Source: Comamonas sp. GB3 AK4-5
Lineage (GTDB): Bacteria; Pseudomonadota; Gammaproteobacteria; Burkholderiales; Burkholderiaceae_C
DNA length: 64,000 nucleotides
Direction: 5' to 3'
NCBI RefSeq assembly: GCF_041320665.1
Contig: NZ_CP166730.1
Location: 3,596,001-3,660,000, forward strand
Shown here: in pieces, positions 44,470 to 53,688 of the stretch
How positions within the stretch are numbered: position 1 is the first letter of the stretch
Layout of the letters: every line of letters begins with the position of its first letter
Translations under genes and position numbers: made by a program
Notes under the pieces: generated by a model
Databases searched by the model: none
The model's input: the letters and a program-made list of their open reading frames with translations, nothing else
Told to the model about the DNA's origin: nothing

Positions 44470-46029
44470 TCACCGGCGCAGCAGCTTTCTCAGGGGTGCC
44501 CCTGCCAACGCCAACACCCCGAAGTACACACAAGCAGACAGTGCCATCGCACCCAGCATCAAACCTGCTCGCTTGCCCTCAGGCAGCGCCAGCCAATCAA
44601 AGGCCTGGGAGAACCAAAACAGCAAGGCCGCCAACAGCAAGGCAGCCACCGTGATCTGAATCAAGAGTTTGCCCCAACCCGGCTCTGGACGAAAGGCCTT
44701 ACGTCGGATAAGTCCTACAAGAAGCCAGCTCGCATTCACCAGCGCCGCCACCCCGATCGACAGCGCCAACCCCGCATGGGCCAGCCAGGGCACCATCACC
44801 AGATTGAACAGCTGGGTCAGCACCAGCACACAGACCGCAATCTTCACCGGCGTGCGAATGTCCTGGCTGGCGTAATAGCCGGGCGCCAGCACCTTGATGG
44901 CCACCAGGCCCACCAGGCCTACGCCGTAGCCGATCAGCGCCAGGGCAATCTGCCCCACATCGCTGGCATGCAGCGCGCCGCGATAGAACAAGGTGGCCAC
45001 CAGCGGCGTGGCAAACACCAGCAGCCCCACGCCACAGGGCACAGCCAGCAGCAGCACCAGACGCAGACCCCAGTCCAGCATGGCGGAGTATTTTTCGCTG
45101 TCGTCCGAGGCCTTGGCTGCCGCCAATTGAGGCGTCAGCACCACGCCCAGGGCCACACCCAGCAAGGCGGTGGGAAACTCCATCAAGCGATCGGCATAAA
45201 ACAGCCAGGTCACGCTACCCGGCGCCAGATGGGACGCAATCTGGGTGTTGATCATCAGACTGATCTGGGCCACACCCACCCCCAGCAACGCCGGCCCCAT
45301 CAGCTTCAGAATGCGGCGCACGCCGGCATCGCTCCAGGCCAGACGAACAGCACCCCAGGTCACGCCAATGCGCGGCAGCAGCCCCAGGGAGCGCAGCGCG
45401 GGAATTTGCACCGCCAGCTGCAGCACACCACCCACCATCACACCCGCCGCCATGGCATAGATAGGCTCGATGCCGCGCGCCTGAAAGTACGGCGCCAGCC
45501 ACCAGGCAGCGGCAATCATGCTCAGGTTCAGCAACACCGGCGTGGCCGCCGACACCACAAAGCGCCGCCAGGTGTTAAGCACCCCCGCCGACAACGCCAC
45601 CAGCGACATGCAGCCTATATAGGGAAACATCCAGCGCGTCATCTGCACGGCAGCATCCATGCTGCTGCGGTCCCGCTCCAGACCACTGGCCAGCAACCAC
45701 ACCAGCAGCGGGGCACCCAGCACACCCAGCACGCACACCAGCAGCAGCACCCAGAACAGCGCCGTGGCGACATCGGAGATCAGGGCGCGGGTGCGGGCCT
45801 CGCCTTCCTTGGCTTTGGTGGCAGCCAGCACCGGCACAAAAGCCTGGCTGAACGCACCTTCGGCAAACAATCTGCGAAACAGATTGGGAATGCGAAAAGC
45901 CACATTGAAGGCGTCCGTGAGGGCATTGGCGCCGAACATGGACGCCATGAGCAGATCGCGCAGCAGGCCTGTGACGCGGGAAGCCAGCGTGAACAGGGAG
46001 ACGATGGAGGCAGCTTTGAAAAGTGACAC
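44470..46029 (-). CDS. murJ: Lipid II flippase MurJ
   Basis: A 519-residue inner-membrane protein with about 14 helices that flips the peptidoglycan precursor lipid II. The start is GTG 46029 (MSLFKAASIVSLFTLASRVT); the longer open frame upstream runs through a repeat element and is rejected. The MviN hallmark GLLRDLLMASMFGANALTDAF is followed by FRIPNLFRRLFAEGAFSQAF, with the essential arginines and acidic residues of the central cavity. It lies next to and divergent from rpsT, the usual betaproteobacterial order, and is followed by the SirB1-like gene. Confidence 0.95.
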   Translation of the reverse strand: MSLFKAASIVSLFTLASRVTGLLRDLLMASMFGANALTDAFNVAFRIPNLFRRLFAEGAFSQAFVPVLAATKAKEGEARTRALISDVATALFWVLLLVCVLGVLGAPLLVWLLASGLERDRSSMDAAVQMTRWMFPYIGCMSLVALSAGVLNTWRRFVVSAATPVLLNLSMIAAAWWLAPYFQARGIEPIYAMAAGVMVGGVLQLAVQIPALRSLGLLPRIGVTWGAVRLAWSDAGVRRILKLMGPALLGVGVAQISLMINTQIASHLAPGSVTWLFYADRLMEFPTALLGVALGVVLTPQLAAAKASDDSEKYSAMLDWGLRLVLLLAVPCGVGLLVFATPLVATLFYRGALHASDVGQIALALIGYGVGLVGLVAIKVLAPGYYASQDIRTPVKIAVCVLVLTQLFNLVMVPWLAHAGLALSIGVAALVNASWLLVGLIRRKAFRPEPGWGKLLIQITVAALLLAALLFWFSQAFDWLALPEGKRAGLMLGAMALSACVYFGVLALAGAPLRKLLRR

Positions 46030-46167
46030 CCCGGCAGTGTAGCGACAGCCCAGGACCGTTTCCGGCGCCAGGGCTGTGGACTGCCGTTGGTACGCGCGCC
46101 ATGTGTTTCCAAAAACTGTTTTTGCCACAGCCGCATAAAACTGGCGCGTCCAGGCCAGGGAAAGCGA

Positions 46168-46260
46168 GCAAGGGCCTGCGCCGGCCGCGCCGCCCCGCAG
46201 CGAGGCTGTCGCCCCCTTGCCTCCCTGCTTCAGGGGACGGCGCACAGCGCCTCAGGGGGT
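46168..46260 (+). repeat. Dispersed GC-rich intergenic repeat, diverged copy
   Basis: Upstream of rpsT: GCGAGCAAGGGCCTGCG..., a CGCCGCCCCGC segment, C-runs and the end GCGCCTCAGGGGG match the layout of the copies at 3445 and 26279 with several changes. It ends exactly at the start of the rpsT extended -10 sequence. Confidence 0.55.
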
Positions 46261-46268
46261 GCTATACT
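46260..46268 (+). promoter_or_regulatory. Extended -10 promoter of rpsT
   Basis: TGCTATACT fits an extended -10 element (TGnTATAAT-like), 48 bp before the rpsT start. No good -35 is seen; the dispersed repeat abuts it directly. Confidence 0.55.
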
Positions 46269-46316
46269 ATTCGGCTTCGCTGACATCATCCCCAGACACC
46301 TCAAGGAATACACATC

Positions 46317-46607
46317 ATGGCAACCAAAGCCAAAAAGAACCCCCGCCTGGCCTCCGGCCGCAAGCGCGCCCGCCAAAACGTCAAGCTGAACGCTGCAAAC
46401 ACCTCGCTGCGTTCCAAGTACCGCACCGCTGTCAAGAACGTCGAAAAGGCTGTCCTGACCGGCGACAAGGCCAAGGCTACCGAACTGTTTGCCAAGGCAC
46501 AGTCCGTGCTGGACACCATCGCCGACAAGGGCATCTTCCACAAGAACAAGGCTGCTCGCGATAAGAGCCGCCTGTCCGCTAAGGTCAAGGCCTTGGCCGC
46601 CGCCTAA
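46317..46607 (+). CDS. rpsT: 30S ribosomal protein S20
   Basis: A 96-residue basic ribosomal protein that binds 16S rRNA in the small subunit. The sequence [20 protein letters not shown] and [20 protein letters not shown] are typical of S20, as are the lysine-rich helices and the [16 protein letters not shown] end. An AAGGA site precedes the start at about 46302. It is monocistronic, with its own promoter and terminator, and divergent from murJ, the order common in Burkholderiales. Confidence 0.97.
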   Translation: MATKAKKNPRLASGRKRARQNVKLNAANTSLRSKYRTAVKNVEKAVLTGDKAKATELFAKAQSVLDTIADKGIFHKNKAARDKSRLSAKVKALAAA

Positions 46608-46680
46608 TCCACTTAGGCATCGCACGGATGGCGCAAGCCATCTGCCGTTTGCAACGGGTGCGCTGACAGCGAATCAAAGA

Positions 46681-46703
46681 AACCGCCTTCGGGCGGTTTT
46701 TTT
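46681..46703 (+). terminator. Terminator of rpsT
   Basis: AACCGCC / GGCGGTT stem with a TTCG tetraloop and seven to eight T. Confidence 0.9.
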
Positions 46704-46825
46704 GTGCCTGCATTCTGGAAAAAGAAAAATCACTACTCCAATAGCAAGAAATACTGTTTGATACACATCAAAAAACAACACATAGTAATAATACTCACGT
46801 CAAACAGAAAAATTTTTGGTAGCCG

Positions 46826-46855
46826 AGGCCTGCAACATATCGCGGGCCTTTTTTT
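46826..46855 (+). terminator. Terminator-like hairpin in the mqo leader
   Basis: AGGCCTGC / GCGGGCCT (8 bp including one G-U pair), an 8-nt loop and a run of seven T end 25 bp before the mqo start. It is separate from the rpsT terminator. An AT-rich stretch with promoter-like TTGATA (46758) precedes it. This is the arrangement expected of a transcription attenuator, or it ends an unseen small transcript. Confidence 0.55.
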
Positions 46856-46879
46856 ACCAGTCAACCACTTGCTAAAAAC

Positions 46880-48607
46880 ATGAAAAAAACGCTCAAAGTC
46901 CTCATCGGTGCCCTGGTGGCGCTGGTCGTGGCGGCGGTACTGTTCCTGTACTGGCCGCTTTTCCCCCGCTCCGTCCCCGAAGCCGAGAACGAACAACCCG
47001 TGGACGTGGTGATGGTCGGCGCCGGTGTGATGAGCGCCACCCTGGCCACCTATCTGCAAGAGCTGCAGCCCGACTGGAAGATTGAGGTGTTCGAGCGCCT
47101 GGACGGCGTGGCCCTGGAAAGCTCCAACGGCTGGAACAACGCCGGCACCGGCCACTCCGGCTTCGCCGAGTTGAACTACACCCCCCAGCTGCCTGACGGC
47201 TCGGTAGACGTCAAGCGTGCCGTGAACATTGCCGAGCAGTTCGAGGTCTCGCGCCAGTTCTGGGCCCACCAGATTGGCCGCAGCCACCTGGGCGCCCCCG
47301 AGACCTTCATCAACCCCACCGGCCATATGAGCTTTCTGTGGGGCGATGAAAACATCGATTTCCTGCACAAGCGCCAGCAAGCCCTGATCCAGAACCCCTT
47401 GTTCTACGGCATGGAATATTCCGAAGACCAGGCGCAGATCAAGAAGTGGGCCCCTTTGATGATCGAAGGCCGTGACCCCAAGCAAAAGGTTGCCGCCACC
47501 TATATGCCCCTGGGCACCGACGTCAACCACGGCGCCTGGGCACAGCAGCTGGTCAGCTCGCTGCAAAAAACACCGAACTTCAGCCTGAAGCTGCAAAGCG
47601 AGGTGACGGCCCTGCGCCAGAACGCCGACAAGACCTGGAACGTGACCGTGGCCGACCTGGCCAACAACCGCCAGGAAAAGACGGTCAAGGCCAAGTTCGT
47701 CTTCGTGGGTGCTGGTGGTGCCGCGCTGACGCTGCTGCAGAAATCGGGCATTCCCGAATCCAAGGACTATGCAGGCTTTCCTGTGGGCGGCCAGTTCCTG
47801 TCGATTGAGAACCCTGCGCTGACAGCCCGCCACACCGTGAAGGCCTATGGCATTGCGGCCACCGACTCCCCCCCCATGTCCGTGCCCCACCTGGACGCAC
47901 GCAACATCGACGGCCAGTCTGTCGTGCTGTTCGGCCCCTTTGCCCTGGCCACCACCAAGTTCCTGAAGACCAGCTCCTGGTGGGATCTGTTCTCCTCGGT
48001 GAACCACGACAACCTGGTGAGCATGCTGCGCGTGGGCGTGCACAACCTGGACCTGGTCAAATACCTGGTGCAGCAAGCCGAGCTGACCGACGACGAGCGC
48101 CAGGCCGTGCTGGCCCAGTACTTCCCCAATGCCAAGCGTGAAGACTGGCGTTTGATCACGGCCGGCCAGCGCGTGCAAGTCATCAAGCGCGACCCCAAGG
48201 ACGGCGCCGTGCTGCAGTTCGGCACCGAAATCGTAGCCGCCAAGGACGGCAGCATTGCCGCCCTGCTGGGCGCTTCGCCCGGCGCCTCGACCGCGCCGCA
48301 GATCATGCTGAATCTGATGAAGAAATCCTTCCCCGAGCAGATGGCATCCGGCGAATGGCAGGCACGCATCCAGCAGATCGTGCCCTCCTACGGCCGCAAG
48401 ATCAACGAGGACGCCGCCTACACCAACGAAATCCGCCGCATGACCAGCACCGCCCTGCACCTGCCCTATGTGGATGTGCCAGTCGATCTGGGCAAAAAGG
48501 CAGCAACCCCTGCCGCAAATACCGAAGCGGCTCCCGCGCTGACTCCTGCTCCTGCCGCTGCACCGCAAAACCCCACGCAGCACAACAAGGAAATGCAGGC
48601 ACTGTAA
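46880..48607 (+). CDS. mqo: Malate:quinone oxidoreductase
   Basis: A 575-residue FAD enzyme that oxidises malate to oxaloacetate and passes electrons to quinone, an alternative to malate dehydrogenase in the citric acid cycle. A basic start and membrane helix (about residues 5-27) anchor it, an N-terminal extension relative to E. coli Mqo. [20 protein letters not shown] is the FAD loop, and [20 protein letters not shown] and [14 protein letters not shown] are family signatures. The C-terminus is an Ala/Pro-rich tail. It stands alone between rpsT and a MATE gene, with a terminator and a hairpin in its leader. Confidence 0.95.
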   Translation: MKKTLKVLIGALVALVVAAVLFLYWPLFPRSVPEAENEQPVDVVMVGAGVMSATLATYLQELQPDWKIEVFERLDGVALESSNGWNNAGTGHSGFAELNYTPQLPDGSVDVKRAVNIAEQFEVSRQFWAHQIGRSHLGAPETFINPTGHMSFLWGDENIDFLHKRQQALIQNPLFYGMEYSEDQAQIKKWAPLMIEGRDPKQKVAATYMPLGTDVNHGAWAQQLVSSLQKTPNFSLKLQSEVTALRQNADKTWNVTVADLANNRQEKTVKAKFVFVGAGGAALTLLQKSGIPESKDYAGFPVGGQFLSIENPALTARHTVKAYGIAATDSPPMSVPHLDARNIDGQSVVLFGPFALATTKFLKTSSWWDLFSSVNHDNLVSMLRVGVHNLDLVKYLVQQAELTDDERQAVLAQYFPNAKREDWRLITAGQRVQVIKRDPKDGAVLQFGTEIVAAKDGSIAALLGASPGASTAPQIMLNLMKKSFPEQMASGEWQARIQQIVPSYGRKINEDAAYTNEIRRMTSTALHLPYVDVPVDLGKKAATPAANTEAAPALTPAPAAAPQNPTQHNKEMQAL

Positions 48608-48647
48608 CCCCTGCAATCACTGCCCCGCCGGCTTGATGCCGGCGCCC

Positions 48648-48670
48648 AGCCCCGCACTGCGGGGCTTTTT
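48648..48670 (+). terminator. Terminator of mqo
   Basis: AGCCCCGC / GCGGGGCT, a perfect 8-bp stem with an ACT loop, followed by a T-run, 40 bp after the stop codon. Confidence 0.9.
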
Positions 48671-48757
48671 GCGTGCCAGCCAGGGCTTTTTTACGCGCTC
48701 ATCCAGCGCTCACACGGCCTGGACACCGCCCTGACTGCGTGCGCCCTCTCTTCTTCC

Positions 48758-50125
48758 ATGGCTCCATCGCCCCACTCCCTCACCCACGGCAGCATCGGCA
48801 CGGCACTCTTGCACTTCGCACTGCCGCTGCTGGGAGGGTATGTGCTGCAGTCGCTCAATGGCTCCATCAATGCCATCTGGATTGGCCGCTACCTGGGGGA
48901 GGCCGCCCTCACCGCCGCCACCCACGCCAACAACCTGGTGTTCGCCTTGATTGCCCTGCTCTTCGGCATCAGCCAGGCCAGCAATCTGCTTGTGGCCCAG
49001 GCCGTGGGGGCACGCAATCTCGCGCTGGCGCGCGAGGTCACGGGCACCGGTGCCAGCCTGTTCCTTCTGGGCTCGCTGCTGATCTGTGCCGCTGGCTGGC
49101 CGCTGTCACCCTGGCTGCTACAGGCCATGGGCGCCGATCCGGCCGTGGCCCTGCTGGCCGTGGGCTATCTGCGCGTGATGTTTCTGGCCCTGCCACCGCT
49201 GCTGCTCTTCATCTATGCCTCGGCCGTGCTGCGTGGCACGGGCGATACGCGCACGCCGTTTGCCTTTTTGATGGGCGTAGCCCTGCTGGACGCCTTGCTC
49301 AACCCGCTGCTGATCTTTGGCCTGGGCCCGCTGCCGCGTTGGGGCATGACGGGCTCGGCCCTGGCTTCGCTGCTGGCCAACAGCTGTGGCCTGCTGCTCC
49401 TGCTCATCTGGCTGCGCAAGCTGCGCCATCCGCTGTGGCTGGGTCGGGGCGATGCAGGGCTGCTGCGCCCGCGCTGGCCCATTGCGCGGGCACTGGCCCT
49501 CAAGGGTCTGCCCATGGGCCTGCAAATGCTGCTGACATCGCTCACCCTGGTGCTGATGCTGACCCTGGTCAACGCCCAGGGCATGCAAACCGCCTCGGCC
49601 TACAGCGCTGCCATGCAGCTGTGGACCTACGTGCAAATGCCGGCCATTGCCATTGGCACGGCCTGCGCCACCATGGCTGCACAGAACATGGGCGCAGGCC
49701 AGTGGCAGCGCGTGCGCGCCACCCTGTACGCTGGTCTGCTGTGCAATCTGCTGCTCACCGGCGGGCTGACCCTGGCCGTGCTGGCCCTGGATGACCATGT
49801 GCTGGCCCTTTTTCTGCCCTCGGGCAGCCCCGCACTGGAAACCGCCCGCCATCTCAACCGCATCGTGCTGGGCTCCTTTGTGCTGCTGGGCGTGAGCTGG
49901 GTGTTGTCGGGGGTGATGCGCGCCACCGGCGCGGTCTGGATACCGCTGCTGATCCTGGCCATAGGCCTGCTGGGCGTGCGCCTGCCCGTGGCCGCCTGGC
50001 TGCAGCCCTGGTGGGGTGAGCAAGCACTGTGGTGGAGCTTTCCCATAGGCGCATTGGCCAGCATGCTGCTGTCCATGGCCTATTACCGCCAGGGCCACTG
50101 GCGCCGTGCGCGCTGGTGGGGTTGA
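48758..50125 (+). CDS. MATE-family efflux transporter
   Basis: A 455-residue membrane protein with about 12 helices in two homologous halves. The start MAPSPHSLTHGSIGTALLHF leads to PLLGGYVLQSLNGSINAIWI and LLFGISQASNLLVAQAVGAR, typical of MATE helices 1 and 2; LRGTGDTRTPFAFLMGVALL and MAAQNMGAGQWQRVRAT belong to the conserved loops. MATE proteins export cationic drugs or metabolites using Na+ or H+ gradients; the substrate is not predictable. It is alone on its transcript after mqo. Confidence 0.92.
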   Translation: MAPSPHSLTHGSIGTALLHFALPLLGGYVLQSLNGSINAIWIGRYLGEAALTAATHANNLVFALIALLFGISQASNLLVAQAVGARNLALAREVTGTGASLFLLGSLLICAAGWPLSPWLLQAMGADPAVALLAVGYLRVMFLALPPLLLFIYASAVLRGTGDTRTPFAFLMGVALLDALLNPLLIFGLGPLPRWGMTGSALASLLANSCGLLLLLIWLRKLRHPLWLGRGDAGLLRPRWPIARALALKGLPMGLQMLLTSLTLVLMLTLVNAQGMQTASAYSAAMQLWTYVQMPAIAIGTACATMAAQNMGAGQWQRVRATLYAGLLCNLLLTGGLTLAVLALDDHVLALFLPSGSPALETARHLNRIVLGSFVLLGVSWVLSGVMRATGAVWIPLLILAIGLLGVRLPVAAWLQPWWGEQALWWSFPIGALASMLLSMAYYRQGHWRRARWWG

Positions 50126-50410
50126 CGCCCCCAGAGGTAGTGCGCGCCTTCCCCTCCGAGGGGGACGGCAGCCTTTGCGGCTGGGCGGCCCTTGCCGGCT
50201 GCCTCTGATTTGGGGCGCGCCAGTTTTGTACGGCGAGGGTCTTATTTCGAGGCCGGGTGGCATGCCCGTCCCATGGGTTCGGAACGCCTATTTCGCGAAG
50301 GAGACGGCAGCCTTGGCTGGGGCAGCCCATGCCGCGGGGCAGTGCGGCCGGCGTTGGCCCTTGCTGGCTACCTCTGATTTGGACTGCGCCGGTTTTATGC
50401 AGCGCGCACA
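50126..50410 (-). repeat. Dispersed GC-rich repeat and partial second copy
   Basis: This gap between the MATE and DUF3579 genes has no credible gene. Read on the minus strand, 50128-50205 carries the dispersed repeat (GGCAAGGGCCGCC, CGTCCCCCT, GGGGAAGGCGCG). A second partial copy occurs at about 50303-50390. Both are followed by CTCTGATTTGG and a GCGCCAGTTTT/GCGCCGGTTTTAT sequence, so a ~100-bp unit is locally duplicated. Confidence 0.6.
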
Positions 50411-50441
50411 TGCTGCATTCAGGACAGGTTCGTCCAAACAA

Positions 50442-50465
50442 AAAAGCTTCCTGGCGGAAGCTTTT
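50442..50465 (-). terminator. Terminator of the DUF3579 gene
   Basis: AAAAGCTTCC / GGAAGCTTTT, a perfect 10-bp stem with a 4-nt loop 18 bp beyond the stop; T-rich sequence follows on the minus strand. Confidence 0.85.
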
Positions 50466-50482
50466 GCATGGCTACGCGGCGC

Positions 50483-50803
50483 TCATCCCTTGGCCGGCGC
50501 ATCCGGAATCAAACAGGCCTCGGCGACTTGCAGCTGGTTGTCCTTGGCAAAGTTCAGCACAAAGTCCCAGGCCATGGGCTCGTAGTCGCGCAAGTCGGAG
50601 TGGATGATGACGCACTTGATGCCGTTGATGGAGGTCGGCACGCACCAGGGTGAATAGCTCAGGTGGCTGCCAGGCGTGGCGCCACCAGGACGAAACTGGC
50701 TCATGACCCCCGCCAAGCGCTCCGCCCAATCGCTGGGGCGGAAGGTTTTACCCTCCAGGGTGACACCCTGGATGAACAATTCTTTGGAAGAAGGGGAGGC
50801 CAT
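50483..50803 (-). CDS. DUF3579 family protein
   Basis: A 106-residue soluble protein with the conserved features of DUF3579: FIQGVTLEGKTFRPSDWAER near the start, then YSPWCVPTSINGIKCVIIHS and PMAWDFVLNFAKDNQLQVAE. The family is widespread in betaproteobacteria and often found next to the argD-argF genes, as here (divergent). No function is established. The tight conservation of its tryptophans and cysteines suggests a defined ligand. It has its own terminator. Confidence 0.88.
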   Translation of the reverse strand: MASPSSKELFIQGVTLEGKTFRPSDWAERLAGVMSQFRPGGATPGSHLSYSPWCVPTSINGIKCVIIHSDLRDYEPMAWDFVLNFAKDNQLQVAEACLIPDAPAKG

Positions 50804-51121
50804 CGGAGAGGTTTCTTAGTGAGACAGGCCACAGCTGCAGGATCGCCACCGGTGCGCCAAGCCTCACATTTTAATTCTTATACAAGACTTACCCGCATCT
50901 CCCTGTGACTACCCGACCAGACCATGGGTGCGTTCGCATGGCTGTGATGCGCAATCCTCAACTTTCCCGCTGCACCGTCCCCCTAGAATCGGGCTTGGAA
51001 TATATGCCTGGCCTGCCCGCATCTGCAAAAAAGCCATGTGCATATCTTCACCCCCTGGCTGCGAACCCCACAAGACACGCGCCAGGATTCACGCTATTAC
51101 CGCTTTGTCAGGAGAGTTTTC
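50804..51121. other. Divergent DUF3579/argD promoter region
   Basis: A 318-bp gap without a credible gene. An AT-rich part at about 50868-50890 lies near the DUF3579 start, and a TAGAAT element is at 50984. An ArgR-type box is not obvious. Confidence 0.45.
50984..50989 (+). promoter_or_regulatory. Possible -10 element of argD
   Basis: TAGAAT in CCTAGAATCGGGC, 132 bp before argD; the same TAGAATCG(C/G)GG context occurs before purM. No clear -35. Confidence 0.35.
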
Positions 51122-52318
51122 ATGTCCGCTCACATCGAGGCAACCTCGCCCCACGTCATGCACACCTACGGCCGCGTGCCCATCGCGCTGGAACGAGGCC
51201 AAGGCTGCCGCGTGTGGGATGTGAATGGCAAGGAATACCTGGACGGTCTGGGCGGCATCGCCGTCAACACCCTGGGCCACAACCATCCCAAGCTGGTGCC
51301 CGCGCTGCAAGACCAGCTCACCAAGCTCATCCACACCAGCAACTACTACCATGTGCCTGGTCAGGAAGCGCTGGCCCAGTTGCTGACCGAGCGCGCCAAG
51401 ATGACGAATGTCTTCTTCTGCAGCACCGGCCTGGAAGCCAACGAAGCCGCCATCAAGATCGCCCGCAAGTACGGTGTGGACAAGGGCATTGCCAACCCCG
51501 TGATCGTGGTCTATGACCACGCTTTCCACGGCCGCTCCATGGCCACCATGGCCGCCACCAGCAACCCCAAGGTGCGCAACGGCTTTGGCCCGCTGCTGGA
51601 GGGCTTCATCCGTGTCGCCCCCAACGACATCGAAGCGCTCAAGGCCGCCACGGCCGGTAACCCCAACATCGTCGCCGTGATGATGGAGCCCATCCAGGGT
51701 GAAGGCGGCCTGCACCCCATGCGCGCCGATTACCTGAAAGATGTGCGTGCCCTGTGCGACGCCAATGAATGGCTGATGGTGCTGGACGAGGTGCAGACCG
51801 GCATAGGCCGCACCGGAAAATGGTTTGCCCACCAGTGGGCAGGCATCGTGCCGGACGTGATGACCCTGGCCAAGGGTTTGGGCTCGGGCGTGCCCGTGGG
51901 CGCCATCGTGGCCCATGGCAAGGCAGCGAACGTGCTGCAGCCGGGCAACCACGGCTCCACCTTTGGCGGCAACCCCCTGGCCATGCGGGCCGGTGTGGAA
52001 ACCCTGAAGATCATGGAAGAGGACAAGCTGCTGGAGCACACGGTCGCCGTGGGTGCCCACCTCAAGGCCAAGCTGCAGTCCGAGCTGGGCAGCATCCCCG
52101 GCGTGATCGACGTGCGCGGCCAGGGCCTGATCATTGGCGTGGAGCTGTCCAAGCCCTGCGGCCAGCTGATTGGCCAGGCGGCCGAAGCAGGCCTCTTGAT
52201 CAGCGTCACCTCCGACACCGTGATCCGCATCGTGCCGCCGCTGATTCTGAGCGTGGCCGAAGCCGATGAAATCGTCGCCCGCCTCAAGCCCCTGGTCCAG
52301 GCCGTGCTGGCCGACTGA
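51122..52318 (+). CDS. argD: Acetylornithine aminotransferase
   Basis: A 398-residue class III PLP aminotransferase of arginine synthesis, making N-acetylornithine from the semialdehyde with glutamate. The start ATG 51122 (MSAHIEATSPHVMHTYGRVP) follows a strong CAGGAGAG site; the longer frame upstream is rejected. Family motifs: YLDGLGGIAVNTLGHNHPKL, CSTGLEANEAAIKIARKYG, AFHGRSMATMAATSN, LMVLDEVQTGIGRTGKWFAH and the PLP-lysine segment MTLAKGLGSGVPVGAIV. Some members also act on succinyldiaminopimelate in lysine synthesis. argF follows after 20 bp, so the two form an operon. Confidence 0.95.
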   Translation: MSAHIEATSPHVMHTYGRVPIALERGQGCRVWDVNGKEYLDGLGGIAVNTLGHNHPKLVPALQDQLTKLIHTSNYYHVPGQEALAQLLTERAKMTNVFFCSTGLEANEAAIKIARKYGVDKGIANPVIVVYDHAFHGRSMATMAATSNPKVRNGFGPLLEGFIRVAPNDIEALKAATAGNPNIVAVMMEPIQGEGGLHPMRADYLKDVRALCDANEWLMVLDEVQTGIGRTGKWFAHQWAGIVPDVMTLAKGLGSGVPVGAIVAHGKAANVLQPGNHGSTFGGNPLAMRAGVETLKIMEEDKLLEHTVAVGAHLKAKLQSELGSIPGVIDVRGQGLIIGVELSKPCGQLIGQAAEAGLLISVTSDTVIRIVPPLILSVAEADEIVARLKPLVQAVLAD

Positions 52319-52338
52319 ATTCCGTGGAAAATGACTGT

Positions 52339-53262
52339 ATGAAGCATTACCTGCAATTCAGCGACTTCACAGCCGACGAGTACGGCTACCTGCTGGCCCG
52401 TGCGGCCCTGATCAAGAAAAAGTTCAAGGGCTACGAAAAGCACCACAGCTTGACCGACCGCACCATGGCCATGATCTTCGAGAAGGCCAGCACGCGCACG
52501 CGTGTCAGCTTTGAGGCCGGCATGTACCAGTTGGGTGGCTCGGTGGTGCACCTGACCACGGGCGACAGCCAGCTGGGCCGCGCCGAGCCCATCGAGGACA
52601 GCGCCCGCGTCATCAGCCGCATGACCGACCTGGTGATGATCCGCACCTTCGGCCAGGACAAGCTCGAGCGCTTTGCCGAGTACTCGCGCGTGCCCGTCAT
52701 CAACGGCCTGACCAACGAATTCCACCCCTGCCAGATCCTGGCCGACATCTTCACCTTCATCGAACACCGCGGCTCCATCAAGGGCAAGGTGGTGGCCTGG
52801 GTGGGCGACGGCAACAACATGGCCAACACCTGGCTGCAGGCGGCCGATCTGCTGGGCTTCAAGGTGCATCTCAGCACCCCCGGCGGCTATGAGGTGGACG
52901 AGCAGCTGGCCTTCAACGGCAAGCCCGTGCATGCGGACTGCTACCAGGTGTTCAAAGACCCGCTCGAAGCCTGCAAGGGCGCCGATCTGGTGACCACCGA
53001 TGTCTGGACCAGCATGGGCTACGAGGCCGAGAACGAGGCCCGTCGCAAGGCCTTTGCCGACTGGTGCGTGGACGCCGAAATGATGGCCGCGGCCAAGGGC
53101 GACGCCCTGTTCATGCACTGCCTGCCCGCCCACCGCGGTGAGGAAGTGGAGGCCGACGTCATCGACGGCCCCCAATCCGTGGTCTGGGACGAGGCGGAAA
53201 ACCGCATGCACGTGCAAAAGGCACTCATGGAATATCTGCTGCTGGGTCGCCAACCGGACTAA
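52339..53262 (+). CDS. argF: Ornithine carbamoyltransferase
   Basis: A 307-residue enzyme that forms citrulline from ornithine and carbamoyl phosphate. I chose ATG 52339 (MKHYLQFSDFTADEYGYLLA); an in-frame GTG at 52324 would add five residues. The carbamoyl-phosphate loop FEKASTRTRVSFEAGMYQLG, the FHPCQILADIFTF segment, the ornithine-binding VWTSMGYEAE and the catalytic HCLPAHRGEEVEADVI are all intact. It is co-transcribed with argD. argG, often nearby in this family, is not in this window. Confidence 0.95.
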   Translation: MKHYLQFSDFTADEYGYLLARAALIKKKFKGYEKHHSLTDRTMAMIFEKASTRTRVSFEAGMYQLGGSVVHLTTGDSQLGRAEPIEDSARVISRMTDLVMIRTFGQDKLERFAEYSRVPVINGLTNEFHPCQILADIFTFIEHRGSIKGKVVAWVGDGNNMANTWLQAADLLGFKVHLSTPGGYEVDEQLAFNGKPVHADCYQVFKDPLEACKGADLVTTDVWTSMGYEAENEARRKAFADWCVDAEMMAAAKGDALFMHCLPAHRGEEVEADVIDGPQSVVWDEAENRMHVQKALMEYLLLGRQPD

Positions 53263-53277
53263 TCCGGCCGCTCTTCC

Positions 53278-53580
53278 ATGTCTGGGCTCATCCGCATCAC
53301 TTCACCCATGCAACTGAGTCCCAGCACATCCCCACACCGCCAACAGGCCTTGCGCCGGTTGGCGGTGTTTTTGTGTCCGCGCCGCCCCAGCCTGAACAGC
53401 GTGGGCGATGCGCGTTACGGCTACTGCGGTGGCCTGCTGGCCCTGCGCCAGCCGCATGTGGCACGCCATAGCCGCGTGCCCTCCTTCTTCGGGCCACGCA
53501 AACGCTTTGCGGCCCAGGTGCGCGCGCTGTATGTGCGCATCCACAGCTTCTATCTGAAGCTGCTTCAAGGTCATACCTAG
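53278..53580 (+). CDS. Hypothetical small basic protein downstream of argF
   Basis: A 100-residue frame starting 15 bp after argF. Third codon positions are strongly G/C in its second half, as in neighbouring genes, which supports coding. ATG 53308 (MQLSPSTSP) is an alternative start. The protein is basic with many Arg (RPSLNSVGDARYGYCGG, VPSFFGPRKRFAAQVRALYV). I recognise no domain, membrane segment or signal peptide. It could be a short conserved protein co-transcribed with argDF. The opposite strand also has a long frame here, so the call is tentative. Confidence 0.5.
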   Translation: MSGLIRITSPMQLSPSTSPHRQQALRRLAVFLCPRRPSLNSVGDARYGYCGGLLALRQPHVARHSRVPSFFGPRKRFAAQVRALYVRIHSFYLKLLQGHT

Positions 53581-53592
53581 GGACTTCAGGTC

Positions 53593-53612
53593 CGGGGCTT
53601 TGCCCCGCTTTG
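53593..53612 (+). terminator. Weak terminator candidate after the argDF operon
   Basis: CGGGGC / GCCCCG stem with a TTT loop followed by a broken T-run (CTTTGTTTCC). Confidence 0.35.
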
Positions 53613-53688
53613 TTTCCTGGTGCGGGCTGCCTTTCCCTTGCGGAAAGCGCGGCCCGCTGTGAGTGCCCTCTTGACCTGAAGCGACCCC

